A stretch of DNA of 55,152 nt from Actinomortierella ambigua (Eukaryota > Mortierellomycota > Mortierellomycetes > Mortierellales > Mortierellaceae), in the NCBI GenBank assembly GCA_016098155.1, contig JAAAJB010000193.1, forward strand, positions 1-55,152. The letters are read 5' to 3'. The position numbers and the translations under genes are program-made. The notes beneath the pieces are model-generated. The model ran no database searches and was not told where the DNA came from. It saw only the letters and a program-made list of their open reading frames with translations. Position 1 is the stretch's first letter. Each line of letters starts with the position of its first letter. Of this stretch, positions 43,527 through 54,629 are shown one piece after another.

Positions 43527-46051
43527 ATGCCCGCTGCTGCTGCAAAGATCCAGCTTCGCGGACACCACTCCTTTGTCGCTGCAAAGGCCTGCTTCCGCCA
43601 GGCTTTGCGCGACCTGAGGCGCCATCGCTGGACTCTCTACGACCTGCAATATCTTCTCTGCGCCTCTATCCTCATCTTTTGCTTCTTCGTCATTGAAAAG
43701 CCCCTGTGGTTCAAGCTGCCGATACTCCTCGTCTCCAGCCTCCTCCTGATCCCTCGCACCACCCGCGCCTTCCTCCTCCCCTTTGCTCCCATTGCCGCCT
43801 ACCTCGTCCTCTTCTACACCTGTCGCTTCATCCCTGCCTCGTGGCGACCCCACATCTTCACCTCTGTCCTGCCCGCTCTCGAAAACATTCTCTATGGAGG
43901 CAACGTCTCGGAGCTTCTCGCCGCAGAGACCTCGCCAACCAAGGACATCCTCGCCTGGATTCCGTACGGTGTTGGCCACTTTGTCCTGCCTTTTGTCACC
44001 GCCTTTAACGTCTACTGGTTTGCCCCAAAGGGCACCCTGCCCGTCTACGCGCGCACCTTTGGCTACATGTCCATCGCCGGTGTCATGACCCAGCTTGTTT
44101 TTCCGTGTGCACCACCATGTAAGCCGCGTTCTTTGTCTTTCTCTTTAGTTTCCGTGCTGTGTTGTTTTGTCTTTGTCCGTGTGTGTGGGGCCAATACCTG
44201 GTCCTGCCTCACGACACTGCCTCTCTCTCTCCCTTCTCGCTCTCCCTTCTCTCGCTCTCTCCCCCCACTCCTCTTCCTCTCCCCTATGGTTCGGCCTGAC
44301 ATCTATTCCATCCTGCCCATCTCAACCCTTTCTCTCTCCTCCCGCCCCTCCTGCTCCTACTCCTGCTCCTCCTTCCTCCTCTTCCCTTGCATTCTATTTA
44401 TTATCTTCTGCGACACGCCATGCCATCTGCTCTTTCGGTGCTCGGATAGCTGGCTCTTTCTCTGTCGTGTCATGCGTGTGTTTTCAGAGTCCTGCTTTTC
44501 TTTTCTGTCATGACACGCAACAAACTTGTCCCAGCGAAATCATGGGCCGGGTTTAATCCCCTTTGTTGTTGTCATCTGTATCATCATTAACACGCTGATT
44601 GGGTAATCCCTCTCTCTCGTCATATAGGGTATGAGAAGAACTATGGCGCTCTCGAGCCCGCCACCTATAGCATGAACGGCGACCCTGGTGGATTGGCACG
44701 CGTCGACGACATCCTCGGCACCAACATGTACAAGTCCACCTTCACAGCCTCGCCCCTTGTCTTTGGCGCCTTCCCTTCGCTGCACTCGGCTGACGCCTGG
44801 CTGCTCGCGCTCTTTACTGTCTTCACATTCGGGCCCCTGGCCATTCCCTTTGTCGTGACGTACGTTCTCTGGATCTGGTGGTCGACCATGTACCTCGGTC
44901 ACCATTATGTCGTCGATCTCGTGGGTGGCGCTGGCTACGCTGTGGTTGCCTTTTGGATTGGCTCCTTCTTCCTGCCTGCACTCTTCCCCAACGACGACGA
45001 CGATCTCGAGGGCATCTACCATGAGAAGCAGACCCTGTTTGAGGACGTTGGCGACGATCTGGACGACTTTGTCGGTTACAACTTTACCAAGAAGGCTCAT
45101 GGCTGGGAGCAACCTGCTCATGATGATGATGACGATGATAAAGATGACGAACTGGCGCGCGAGGATGTCAACAGCAACAACACGGAGGAGGCCCACGAAC
45201 CCACATCGGAGAACGAGGCCCTCTTTTTCCTGCGTTCAGAAGTCACTACAGCGGACGTGGTGGTCGAAGTACCGGATGACACTGCCTCTCTCACATCGAC
45301 CGTGGTAGCACCCATTTCTTCACCAGCCATGCAAGAAAAGTCGCACAACAACAAGCGACAGAGCTGGAACGGATGGCAAGGATATGAGGCTTGGGGCCCA
45401 GTGCTGGCCTCGGTCAACTCGCCCAACGTCACCCCTCGCCACTCGCCCGCCAACTCGCCCCGCACATCCTCCGCCCGCCCATTGTCGTTTGCGTTCCCCA
45501 CCCGCAGTGGCAGCACCGGCAGCAACCACAGCAGCATTCATCGCCATTCGCGCCGAGACTCTGTTCAGTCCACAGGCTCCAGCTCTTCCTCGGTCACAAC
45601 ATTGAATCTGGATGTCGAAGCCAATGCCGTGTTGGTGGCGGCCGCCGCGTCTTCTTCTTCCTCTACAAGCGCAGGAAGTAGCAGCAGCAGCAAGCGCGAC
45701 TCTGTGGTCTTGATGCTGTCCAAGGCCACTCTGGACACGATTGAGGAGCAGGCCGGAAGCAGCCTGAGCCGAGCCAAGACGACCAAGGCTGGAGGACGGA
45801 GTGGACGACGACCGAATCGTCTGGATCTCGACCTGTCCGACAACGGCGAGGGCTGTTCTTCGTCGTCGCCCTCGCCCTCGTTCTCTCAGTTCAGCAGCCC
45901 ATCGGACGATACGTGTGTTGACACGGATGTGGACTCGCACAGCAACTCGTCGTCTTCTCGACCCAACTCGCCTCGTTCGTTTGTCGCTTCGATGTCGGGC
46001 TCGTTGAGCACATCGTCGGCTGCATACAGCAAGCGCTTCAAGGACGACTAA
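43527..46051 (+). CDS. AUR1: Inositol phosphorylceramide synthase catalytic subunit
   Basis: Transfers phosphoinositol from phosphatidylinositol to ceramide in the Golgi; the target of aureobasidin A in fungi. Two exons, 43527-44118 and 44628-46051, joined within a Trp codon, give 671 residues. Membrane helices fill residues ~35-340. The lipid-phosphatase-like catalytic motifs are clear: CAPPWYEKNYG (~residues 194-204, spanning the intron), FPSLHSADAW (~247) and MYLGHHYVVDLVGG (~286), with the two catalytic His and the Asp. GDPGGLARVDDILG just before is also typical of the family. Yeast Aur1 is 401 residues; here a cytosolic tail of ~310 residues follows, acidic at first (DDDDDDKDDE) and then Ser-rich with many SP/SPR sites, so phosphoregulation is plausible. 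The intron (44119-44627) is long for this window. Confidence 0.95.
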
Positions 46052-47664
46052 AGGAATGGATGGTGCTTTGCCTTCCTTCCCCACCCCCCTTTTTTCTTTC
46101 TCTTTCTCACTCTCTATCTTACTTTTAATTGCATTCTAAACCCTGTACCATAGACTCGCCCAAAATGACTCTCCCATTGACCCTAATTCCCTCCTAAATA
46201 TGTACCATTACCCCCATTATTCCTTTCTATCTAGCTAGTAGTCACCTAATAACAATTTGATGTAGAAGACGAGTGCTCTTCTCTCCCCTTATTTTCAAAG
46301 TGTGTGACAAGAAAGAAGATGTGTTTGTGGAAAGAGATGGGGCAGAGAGAAAGAGTTGGAGAGGTACTTTCTCTTGGTGCTCTCTATTTCCCTTGCAGGA
46401 CGAATTAAGCTTGTTGGTCCAGTTGTCCACTTTGGCATGTCCAAGTGTACACACTTGCCTTCCTGATTTGTGCCTCGGGCCCATTGTCTAGGCATTCTGC
46501 CCCCCACCCCACAACCTTCTGCACAGCTGTTGCAAAAACAAAAAAGATAACAGCCCGAAAAAAATCATTGCACAAATGAAACCTTCCTCCCTTGCTCCCT
46601 CCCCCCCCCTCTTCCCTCTTGTAGCAAGGAGGAAAGGAGAGGAGAAGGAGAGAAGGAGAGGGATGGATAAGTAGACAGACAGGTAGAAAAAGAGAGAGTC
46701 GAGTGAGGCTGTTACATCCGATGGAGGAGGAGGAGAGGGTCATTCGAACAACCACAACAGTTTTCACGCTGAGACTGCAGCATGCCTCGACATTCTCTCT
46801 CTCTTTCTCTCTCTCTCTCTCTTTCTTGTTTGTTTTGGTGGCGTATGGGCCTCACTTGCGACATGACAAATGAAACACTTTTTTTTTTCGGATCCAAATT
46901 CTGCCCCTCTTCGTTGACACCTTCCCTTGAATGTATGTCATCATCCAAAATGCCTTGAAACATGTGGAACAGTGGTACTTCTTCTTTCCTGGAAACCAAC
47001 AAAGGTGTGGAGAATAATGGTTACGTGTGAATCAGCCCTTTCGAATTAGATGTCTGTGGATTTTCTTCGAGTTCCTCTTGTAGCAGGTATTTTTAAGGAA
47101 GACGGGTGGGGTGAGAGAGAGAGAGAGAGAAAAGGAGGGAGAGAAAAGTGTAAGAGAAGAGTGGGAAGGGGGGGGGGAAAGCTTGGTTCCACGAAGCTAT
47201 GGATGTTGAACACACGTCCTCCGTCATCGATAGTGGGCATTCTCCCGAGAATTCCTTGGTAAAGGTACCCTTTGGGTAGCCAAGAGCAAAGGGGGAGAAG
47301 GGAGCTTGAGCAAACGTTTAGACTCATTCTTGTGACAAAGCCAAGAACCGGATGAATGCCTCTGCCCCACCCCCTCCTCCTTTTTTTATCATACCCCATG
47401 CATAGCACACCATAGGTTGAAACCCCGGATCACAACACCTCGCTGAATGTAGAATATAGAAGAAAAGGGCAGCACGGAACCAAATGTAGCGCGACCCCCT
47501 CCCTTCACTCCTCCTCTTCCCTTTCCTCCGCTTTAGTTGGTGCACATCGTACTGGACATGCATGTGCGACTTGACTAATCCTACCTCGCTCAAATTTAGC
47601 TGTAAGTGAGTTACATCCCTAGTTCAAGCACACCATGTGCATGCGTGTGCAGTTTTCTATTCGT

Positions 47665-47702
<38 letters not shown>

Positions 47703-48664
47703 GTTTGTTTGTATCTAGGGATGGGTGAGGGGGGGACATTGAACACATCGCCCGGTTTTGGAGGCATTCAACCCTCATGAGCCTTTCCTATAAAAACACA
47801 CCATCCCTTTCTTGCATGTCATATATCGGGAACGGAACCACTGCCAGCGCATCAAGTTTGTTTGCGTCTGAAAGGGGGGAGTAGATGGGAGGAGATTTCG
47901 ATCTTGGTAGAGTCTTGGCAAAACACAGTTTTCTCATTCTTACATTCGTGCTATGGTTCTATGATGCGACGAAACAAGAGGAGGAGAAAGATCACGATAA
48001 TGCGCGTTCGCAAACGTGTCTCCCTCTCTTAACACTATTTGACCCATCAGCACTTGAGTCGCCAACTTTTTCTCAAAAAAAAAAAAAAAAAGATGAAAAA
48101 AACTCTTGGCATGCATGTGTCGCTTCTCAAATGACATTAATGTTTATTGAGTCAAGATGGGATCCTTTAACGCGACCGATATGCCACGTATCCCGTTTTC
48201 TTCTTCTTCTTATAGGAACGCGGCGTGTTGTGGGTAGAGAGGAAGGGGGGGGGGGCTCAGAGAACATCTCCACAAAGGCGTTTTTGTGCATGATATTCAG
48301 GGCACTCTCTTTTTCCATTCTCAGTGCTAGAGAGAGTTGGAACACCTTACCAGTTCCTCAACTTTCTGGCGATCTCGCGTTCATAGGGGGACTGAGGTAA
48401 CAGGTAATATCACCATTCGACTTGCATTTCTTCAGTTTGAAATACTCACACTCTTTGGACACCACGATGTTTGTGTCTCTCTAGCATTTATCTATTTTGT
48501 CTGTTAACCATTATCGCTTTATTCTTATCAACAACCACATACCCAATCACCCAGAGCGAGAAAGAGAGAGAGAGAGAGAGGGGGGGGTGAAGAGGGGAAA
48601 AACTCTACTGAGAGCACCGGTGTCGGCTTAGATTATGAGAGTGAGGGAGGGGGCTTCTTTTTTT
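46052..48664. other. 2.6-kb intergenic region, no gene recognised
   Basis: Between convergent genes. It holds C and G runs, CT/GA microsatellites (~46790-46825, ~47115-47130, ~47669-47697, ~48555-48580) and an A run at 48077-48093. The longest ORF (47885-48400) has no domain-like features. Confidence 0.4.
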
Positions 48665-49621
48665 TTAAGGGCAGGGAGGGATCTCAAAAGTGTTGGTCGA
48701 CTTGAGGCAGAGAAGATCCGTGTGGCGGCTGGCGCGATCGGGCAAGTACATGAGACCGAGTCTCCAAGCCGAGGCAGCATCGGGCGCATACTTGTTGACG
48801 GGTCCGCAAAACTTGAACGACGTCGATCCAGCAGGGATATCATAGGGGAAGCCCTGGTTCCGAAGATCCACACTCCAGCTACCAAAGACATTCGTCAGGT
48901 TCGTGGGCTTGTCAAAGCCCGTCGACAGCGTCAGGTACAACGACGAGGTAATCGCACTCGACAACGTGCCCGCAAAGTTGAAGCACACGTTCATGCCCTC
49001 GCACCACGCGCTAGGCGAGGCCGAGAAGCTCGTGGGGGTCAGGATCTGAGGACCATCGCACTTGACCCAGTTTCCGGCAACCGGCGTCGGGATCGGGCGA
49101 GGAGTCGTCGTCGTTGGTGGGTCGCAGTTCATGGTCGGCACCTTGTTGACCGCCTGGCAAAAGATGAGCTGGCCATCGGCGTTAACGGCCTCCACCGTCA
49201 GGTTCAGAGGGATCTGAACGGGAAAGTTGGGCTTGGTGCGCGTGTTGATCGTCAGCGACGAGAGATCGGCCACCGTCGGGCAAGGCGTGCCAGCATCGGC
49301 AAGCACCTGGCAAAGATCCACACTGTCGCGGTAGACCACATGCGTCGCCCACCGGCCCGTCAGCAGCACCCTGGCGCCCTGTTCAATGGGCACAGCCATG
49401 TTGCCCGTCGCGGCCAACTGCAGGGGTCGGTTGGCGCAGATTGGGATGGGCGAGGCCGAGAAACCAGAGACGTTCATCTGCGTGGGCTTGGTGCCCGCGC
49501 AGTTGAACCAGGACGGGCTCGAGGATGATGAGGGGGTAGGGGGAGGGGTCACAACGGGCTTGGGCTGGGCATTGGTTGCCGTGGCGATAAGGAGGGCAGC
49601 GAAAACAGCAATGATCTTCAT
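48665..49621 (-). CDS. Secreted protein with two tandem ML-like (MD-2/NPC2-type) lipid-binding domains
   Basis: 318 residues; the start is the ATG at 49619-49621 because it begins a clean signal peptide (MKIIAVFAALLIATATNAQP); longer in-frame extensions to 49834 lack one. A Pro/Ser linker is followed by repeat 1 (~residues 38-165): WFNCAGTKPTQMNVSGFSAS, then GARVLLTGRWATHVVYRDSV, DLCQVLADAGTPCPT, NFPVQIPLNLTVEAVNADGQ and IFCQAV. This is the order of an ML domain (Cys at both ends, DLC and CP motifs, dG--i-C end). Repeat 2 (~185-318) copies the plan more loosely: NWVKCDGPQILTPTSFSASP, an AWCEGMNVCFNF variant, FPYDIPAGSTSFKFCGPVN and a final CLKSTNTFEIPPC. ML proteins bind sterols or phospholipids. 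Tandem ML proteins outside the cell could carry lipids; partner and ligand unknown. No intron. Confidence 0.65.
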   Translation of the reverse strand: MKIIAVFAALLIATATNAQPKPVVTPPPTPSSSSSPSWFNCAGTKPTQMNVSGFSASPIPICANRPLQLAATGNMAVPIEQGARVLLTGRWATHVVYRDSVDLCQVLADAGTPCPTVADLSSLTINTRTKPNFPVQIPLNLTVEAVNADGQLIFCQAVNKVPTMNCDPPTTTTPRPIPTPVAGNWVKCDGPQILTPTSFSASPSAWCEGMNVCFNFAGTLSSAITSSLYLTLSTGFDKPTNLTNVFGSWSVDLRNQGFPYDIPAGSTSFKFCGPVNKYAPDAASAWRLGLMYLPDRASRHTDLLCLKSTNTFEIPPCP

Positions 49622-50989
49622 GGTTTCCTGGTGTTGCGATAGAGTGCAATGAAGAAGAATGCCTACTTGGCAGAAAAAAACCGTTCCTTTTATGCCAGAC
49701 GAGTGAATCGTGCTGGTCATCCGTGGGCTTGAAAAAAAAGACACGGGTGACACGGGTGAAAGAAAAATAAGGTCCAACTCACCATGAGGTAGGTCCTGAA
49801 AACTCCAATGGAGCAAGTGCAGGGAAAGAGCCACGATGGATAGTTTTTGTTTTTTTCACTGCCACAACTCAAAAATGAAACAAACATCAGCACAGCAGTA
49901 AGTGTACCTTACGCCGTCCTGTACAACGTTCATGCTCCAACTCGGTTCTATGCCAATTGGTTGCTGCATTCTTACCCGTAACAGTAACATGGAGCAGACA
50001 AGAAATATGTCAAGACCATTTTTGTAACCCACACTCTCTTGTGTAACTCGATGTTCTGGGCAAAAGAACCGTTTGTGTGTTTCCAAAAGACAAACAACCT
50101 GATGCGCGAAATGTTTGTGTTTCCTGCATGTCAGCAGAATTACCTCTCTTTTTTTTTTTTTTTTTTTTTTTAATTGGGAGCCTCTTTTCTCCTCCCTGCC
50201 TTTGAATCCGGTCATACCTAGCACAAATCAGCTTCCTCACTAAAGAAGAATGAAGGCAGCCATGAAGATGCGTAGTGCGCGAAAAAACGCTTGCGTGGGA
50301 AGATAGGCGGGGAGGGGGATTGGCATTCGAATGGAACGTACTGGTCGAGTACCTTGCGAACATTCTGCGCGTTGGCTGCAGTCGAATTCTCTTTTTCCTT
50401 TGGGCGGTTTGTTCCCACAGGACGTAGTATTGATCTGCCCGTTAACTTTAAGGGACTTCCTGTAAACTCTATGCAACGCCAAAGTCAACCTTCTTTCTCC
50501 TACATGCAAGGGAAGAGAGCTTTTGCACAGCCCATTCATCCTGCGGATGGAGGAGAGGGCATGCGATGAAATCCCTCGCCTACTTTAGGCATCTCAACAC
50601 ATGCAATCTAGTCTGGTAGCTTTTCTGCGTTAGTCATTGTATTCCCGAAGAAGGGAACTCTTCAAACACTCATGGTCGACCTTCTCCACCAAACATGAGA
50701 TCTTGAGGAGTATCATATTAGCTCATAAAGCAGAAGATCTGTCCGATTTTTTTTTCGGGGAAGGGTTGGAAGGTGGGGAGGGGGAGGGAGGGAAGGTTGT
50801 AGTTGTCGCGTTGTAGCGCATTTTTTTTTGCGGCGTTAAATCACTGTCCATCGGATGAGAGCTTTGAGGCCATTGGCTGTTCAGGATTTGTCTGTCCCTC
50901 TGCTGAATCGAGTGCATTCTCTCGTGTTTGGTGTAAATTGCAATGAAGTCTGTCTGGCTCAAATCAGGCCCCCCCCCTTCCTTCCGGCT
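49622..50989. other. Intergenic region, no gene recognised
   Basis: Upstream of the ML-like gene (its promoter, minus strand) and next to the mariner relic. Contains a T run at ~50150-50171. No coding region recognised. Confidence 0.35.
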
Positions 50990-51200
50990 AGTCCCTCCTT
51001 GGTTCCTAGCGAGCGCACGAAGGTGCTCATCGTTCATCTTACCATGCTTCATCTTAATGAAGACCCGGACACTCTCAATAGGATCGAAATCGGGTGAGTA
51101 TTGTGCCAAGCCTAGGAGAGCTCGGATATGGTGTGCCCGAGCTTGGTTAACTGCCCAGTGTGCCATCAGCTTTATTTTTTTTTTGGTACTTTCCGACGCT
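50990..51200 (-). mobile_element. Tc1/mariner-type transposase remnant, copy 3
   Basis: On the minus strand a short frame reads KLMAHWAVNQARAHHIRAL, then LAQYSPDFDPIESVRVFIK, then KMNDEHLRALAR. This matches the end of the catalytic domain of Tc1/mariner-like transposases (MxDNAPVHxAxxxxxxL...WPxYSPDLNPIEHVWxxLK). The catalytic Asp-Asn before the His is lost (AHWAVNQ). Surrounding sequence gives no further transposase blocks, so only ~200 bp remain. Confidence 0.6.
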
Positions 51201-52692
51201 GCTGACGGAGGGCCTACTCTGTACGGTAGGATGATCTCCTTGCTTGTCGCTCTGGTGTGCACAGCACAGCATAGCAACAGCAACGAACCAAAAAGGGCAA
51301 AGAGGGTAGGGGTGTCTCTCTAAAGGATTTTCATTGAGACTCGGGAGGTGTTTGAATTGGCTGCTCAAAATTGGTAGTTAGTGGCAGCTGGAGAGTCACC
51401 GTGCCCGAAGCAAACATGCAATTTACGAAAGGAGGATAAGGCTAAGATACCATTCCGTCCATCTCACTGCTCTGTCACAATGCAGAATTGCTCTATCGTA
51501 CGTACCACTCCTGTTTTACGTTAACAAATCCAAATACAGCGTTAGTTTCATTAACAGACTCGACAATTCGGAAAAGTCACTACCAATATAGACCACGCAA
51601 GAGACATAGGGACCCATTACTCCCATCTCCATAAACCAGCCACCCCTGCAGCCACTAACATCAGCTCGCTCTGAATTTCCGTACTTACAGAATACAAGTC
51701 AAAATCCAAAAGGCTGCCTCCAAAAGATAAATTGCTCGCCTCCATCTTCGTTTGGAGCATCATTGGGGCAGTCGCTACTGTTTTGCTACCTCATACCTTC
51801 TCCGTCCTCATCCAATCTGGTCCATTCACTAGATCGGCTTTTCTAAAGCTTGCGAGTCCGCTCCTGGTCCGAAGAGGAAGCTAGCATAGATCGGAAAGAA
51901 TTTTGCCCGAGATAGAAAGCATCTCTCGACGACATACTTTTGGTGCATAGTCGGAGATCAGTACTGGTGGTCCACTTTTTGGAGTTGGTGAGATTTGGTA
52001 CTCAACACCACTTGATGACTGTTCGTGTTATCTTGTCCAACTTGCTTAGGCCCATACATCACAGGATGCCAGGTATATGAGGGAAAGCCTGCCTAAGAGC
52101 GGAAGGGAGACGACGCTAGGCGCCGAGGGATCGCCTTCATCGATATAACTGGGCGCGTGGTCGCTGAAGTTGGCTTGATTTCTACGTAGATAGGTGAAAA
52201 AATATCTAAAGATCTCCGTCTGGCCAAGCGTCTGTCGTCTCTTGGCTGCGATCACCTAATAGGGTGCACTTCTCAATCTCGCCACCACGAGTAGGATGGT
52301 TTAGCAGGAGACGACTTTTGCACTGCGAATGTGCATTGCCACCCTTTGCTGTCAATAATAAATACAACAAAGTACCATGTTGATACTCCTGAAATTTACT
52401 AAATTTTCCGTTCCCGAACCAACCAGTACCGGTGCAATACGATAAAGGACTTTATTGTGACTGAAAACAAGGAGTGATTCGACACAAAGTGAGAGGACGG
52501 ACATAAATAGCATAAATTGTTTCCGCTTTGCAGCTCGCACCAACCATTCCTTTTACGATTTCTTTACTTCAGGCCTGTACAAGGTATTGTCGACAGTGAC
52601 AATGAATTATGTTATGTCTTTTCTAAAGGGTCAGCGCCACTGAATAGACCTTCATTTTCATAATACAGCAAGATATCTACTCTAGAACAATC
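51201..52692. other. Gene-free stretch upstream of the decarboxylase, without microsatellites
   Basis: Unlike the rest of the window, this 1.5 kb has almost no homopolymer or di/tri-nucleotide runs and is of mixed, slightly AT-rich composition. No ORF has recognisable motifs. It may be inserted or transferred DNA together with the next gene, or decayed coding sequence. Confidence 0.35.
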
Positions 52693-54342
52693 ATGGAGAC
52701 TACCGTAATTCAGCACGTATTGTCCCGCTTGTACAAGCTTGGAATCAAGGATGTATTTGGTGTTCCTGGCGATTATGCGTTCCCCATCGAGGATGCCATA
52801 TGCTCCGATAATAAAATGCGCTGGATTGGCAACTGCAACGAGCTCAACGCTGCCTATTCTGCCGATGGCTACGCACGCATCCATGGCATGGCAGCCCTCA
52901 GCACTACGTTTGGTGTTGGCGAGCTCAGCGCTATCAATGGCATCGCAGGTGCCTATGCCGAGCATTTGACAATTTTCCACTTGGTGGGAATGCCAGCGGC
53001 GAGCGTGCAAGCAGCCCGGCGACTTGTACACCATACGCTCGGCAACGGAGAGTTTGACCTCTTCCACAATATGACGCAGTCCGTCGTGTGCGCCCGGGCC
53101 ATCATGACCCCAGAGAATTGCGTAGCGGAGACCGACAGGCTGATTACCACTGCCCTGCGCGAGCGTCGCCCCGTGTATATGGGATTTCCTTCAGATTTTG
53201 CCAACTCGCCTGTGATCAACGCTACGCAATCACTTGCAAAACCTCAGCCGTCTGATCCCGTCGTTCTCAAAGCAGCCGTAACTGCGATCACCAATGCAGT
53301 TTCCGCCAGTAAGACGGCATGCATTCTCCCAGGCATTCTAGTGTCACGATGTGGACTCGCGGACAAGGCAGCAGCTGTTGTCGAGACGTCCAACCTGCCC
53401 TTTGCGACAATGTTCATGGACAAGTGTGTCTTGGACGAGACGCATCCGAATTACGTCGGCATGTACGACGGAAAGCTGATGGATAAGGAGGTGACAGACT
53501 TTGTGGAGGGGTGCGACTGTGTCTTGGGCATCGGATGTTTGCTCACCGATTACAACACTGGAGGCTTTACCATGATGGTTGACCGCGCCAAAACCATCAA
53601 CATCATGCTGAACTCTACGCGCGTCGGCTCCGCGCAATATAATAACATTAGAATGGAGGATGTATTGACGGAGTTGGCGCAACGTCTCCCACGCAAGGAT
53701 GTGCCGCATCCCAAAGCCAGAGACTTGGTGGGACCAACGAACCAGGACCCGAACGGTGCGATCACAGCAGACTACATGTACCCGCGCTGGAGACAAATGC
53801 TACGAGCGAACGACATTTTGGTCGCAGAGACGGGCACTTCGTCCATGGGATTGGCATTCGCACGCATGCCAAAAGGAGCGACATTCCACAATCAGACGCT
53901 GTGGGGCTCCATCGGTTGGGCTACACCCGCTGCATTCGGAATAGCCATGGCCGCGCCAGACCGTCGAACAATCTTGGTCACCGGTGAAGGCTCTCACCAG
54001 CTGACCGCTCAGGAGGTCAGCCAGTTTTACCGTTTCGGCCTCAAGCCAATCATTTTCGTCCTGAACAATGACGGCTATCTGATCGAACGGCTTCTCTGCA
54101 CGGACCCAGAAAAATACTACAATGACCTTGCAAAGTGGAATTACGCTGAGCTTCCAAAGGCACTCGGCTGTAATGACTGGTTCACCGCCCGCGTGACGAC
54201 TTGTGCTGAGCTGGACGAGGCCATCAGGGCAGCAGAGACCTGCGGCACGGGCGCTTATATTGAGGTCGTGACAGCTCGGTATGAGGCTTCACCACTTTCG
54301 AAAAAGCTTCAAGAGACTGTCAGCACGCTGTACTCAGCCTAA
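52693..54342 (+). CDS. Thiamine-diphosphate 2-keto-acid decarboxylase (pyruvate/indolepyruvate decarboxylase type), bacterial-looking
   Basis: 549 residues without introns. Decarboxylates a 2-keto acid (pyruvate, indolepyruvate or branched-chain) to an aldehyde. All catalytic residues known from Zymomonas PDC are in place: D27 (FGVPGDY), E50 (NCNELNAAY), H113-H114 (LVHHTLGNGEFD) and a Glu at 465 (NNDGYLIER; Zymomonas E473). The ThDP/Mg motif is GEGSHQLTAQEVSQFYR...LNN, with GEG in place of GDG. FGVGELSAINGIAGAYAEH is shared with all PDCs, but the central and C-terminal text (MTPENCVAETDRLI, RRPVYMGFPSDFANSPVI, FVLNNDGYLIERLLC) reads like bacterial keto-acid decarboxylases rather than fungal Pdc1. 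With no introns and an upstream stretch free of the local microsatellites, transfer from a bacterium is plausible. Cytosolic, no targeting signal. Confidence 0.9.
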   Translation: METTVIQHVLSRLYKLGIKDVFGVPGDYAFPIEDAICSDNKMRWIGNCNELNAAYSADGYARIHGMAALSTTFGVGELSAINGIAGAYAEHLTIFHLVGMPAASVQAARRLVHHTLGNGEFDLFHNMTQSVVCARAIMTPENCVAETDRLITTALRERRPVYMGFPSDFANSPVINATQSLAKPQPSDPVVLKAAVTAITNAVSASKTACILPGILVSRCGLADKAAAVVETSNLPFATMFMDKCVLDETHPNYVGMYDGKLMDKEVTDFVEGCDCVLGIGCLLTDYNTGGFTMMVDRAKTINIMLNSTRVGSAQYNNIRMEDVLTELAQRLPRKDVPHPKARDLVGPTNQDPNGAITADYMYPRWRQMLRANDILVAETGTSSMGLAFARMPKGATFHNQTLWGSIGWATPAAFGIAMAAPDRRTILVTGEGSHQLTAQEVSQFYRFGLKPIIFVLNNDGYLIERLLCTDPEKYYNDLAKWNYAELPKALGCNDWFTARVTTCAELDEAIRAAETCGTGAYIEVVTARYEASPLSKKLQETVSTLYSA

Positions 54343-54629
54343 AAAAAAAAATTATAGTCGATTTCACCGTCTCTTTATTTCGCAACCTTAAAAAAAAGGT
54401 GACAACAATAACAGCTACCCAGCTGACAGGTCCTAATGAAGAGTTTTTTTTTTCCTCAAGTGAGAAAACAATAGCTCGTATTAACTATTTACTACCTCTG
54501 GCGGATGTATGGTGCAGTCCAGCTCCGTTGCTTGCTTGCTCGGCTGGGGACTGAAGAGACCAGCCCCCATGGCTTGAAAAAAAAAAAAAAAAAAAAACAC
54601 CAGAAGATCACCTGCTTGAGTGGGCCACC
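54343..54629. other. Spacer with poly-A runs
   Basis: Short A and T runs (~54342-54351, 54387-54395, 54443-54453) and a 21-base A run at ~54576-54596. No gene recognised. Confidence 0.4.

Noticed and set aside
47885..48400. 171-codon ORF between AUR1 and the ML-like gene
   Set aside because: Includes a poly-Lys from an A run and a poly-Gly from a G run, with no motif or splice structure.
49622..49834. 71-codon extension of the ML-like protein
   Set aside because: It would bury a clean signal peptide; sequence is leader-like.
52046..52255. 69-codon minus-strand ORF upstream of the decarboxylase
   Set aside because: Composition is protein-like but too short, with no recognisable family or second exon; left as part of the uncharacterised stretch.
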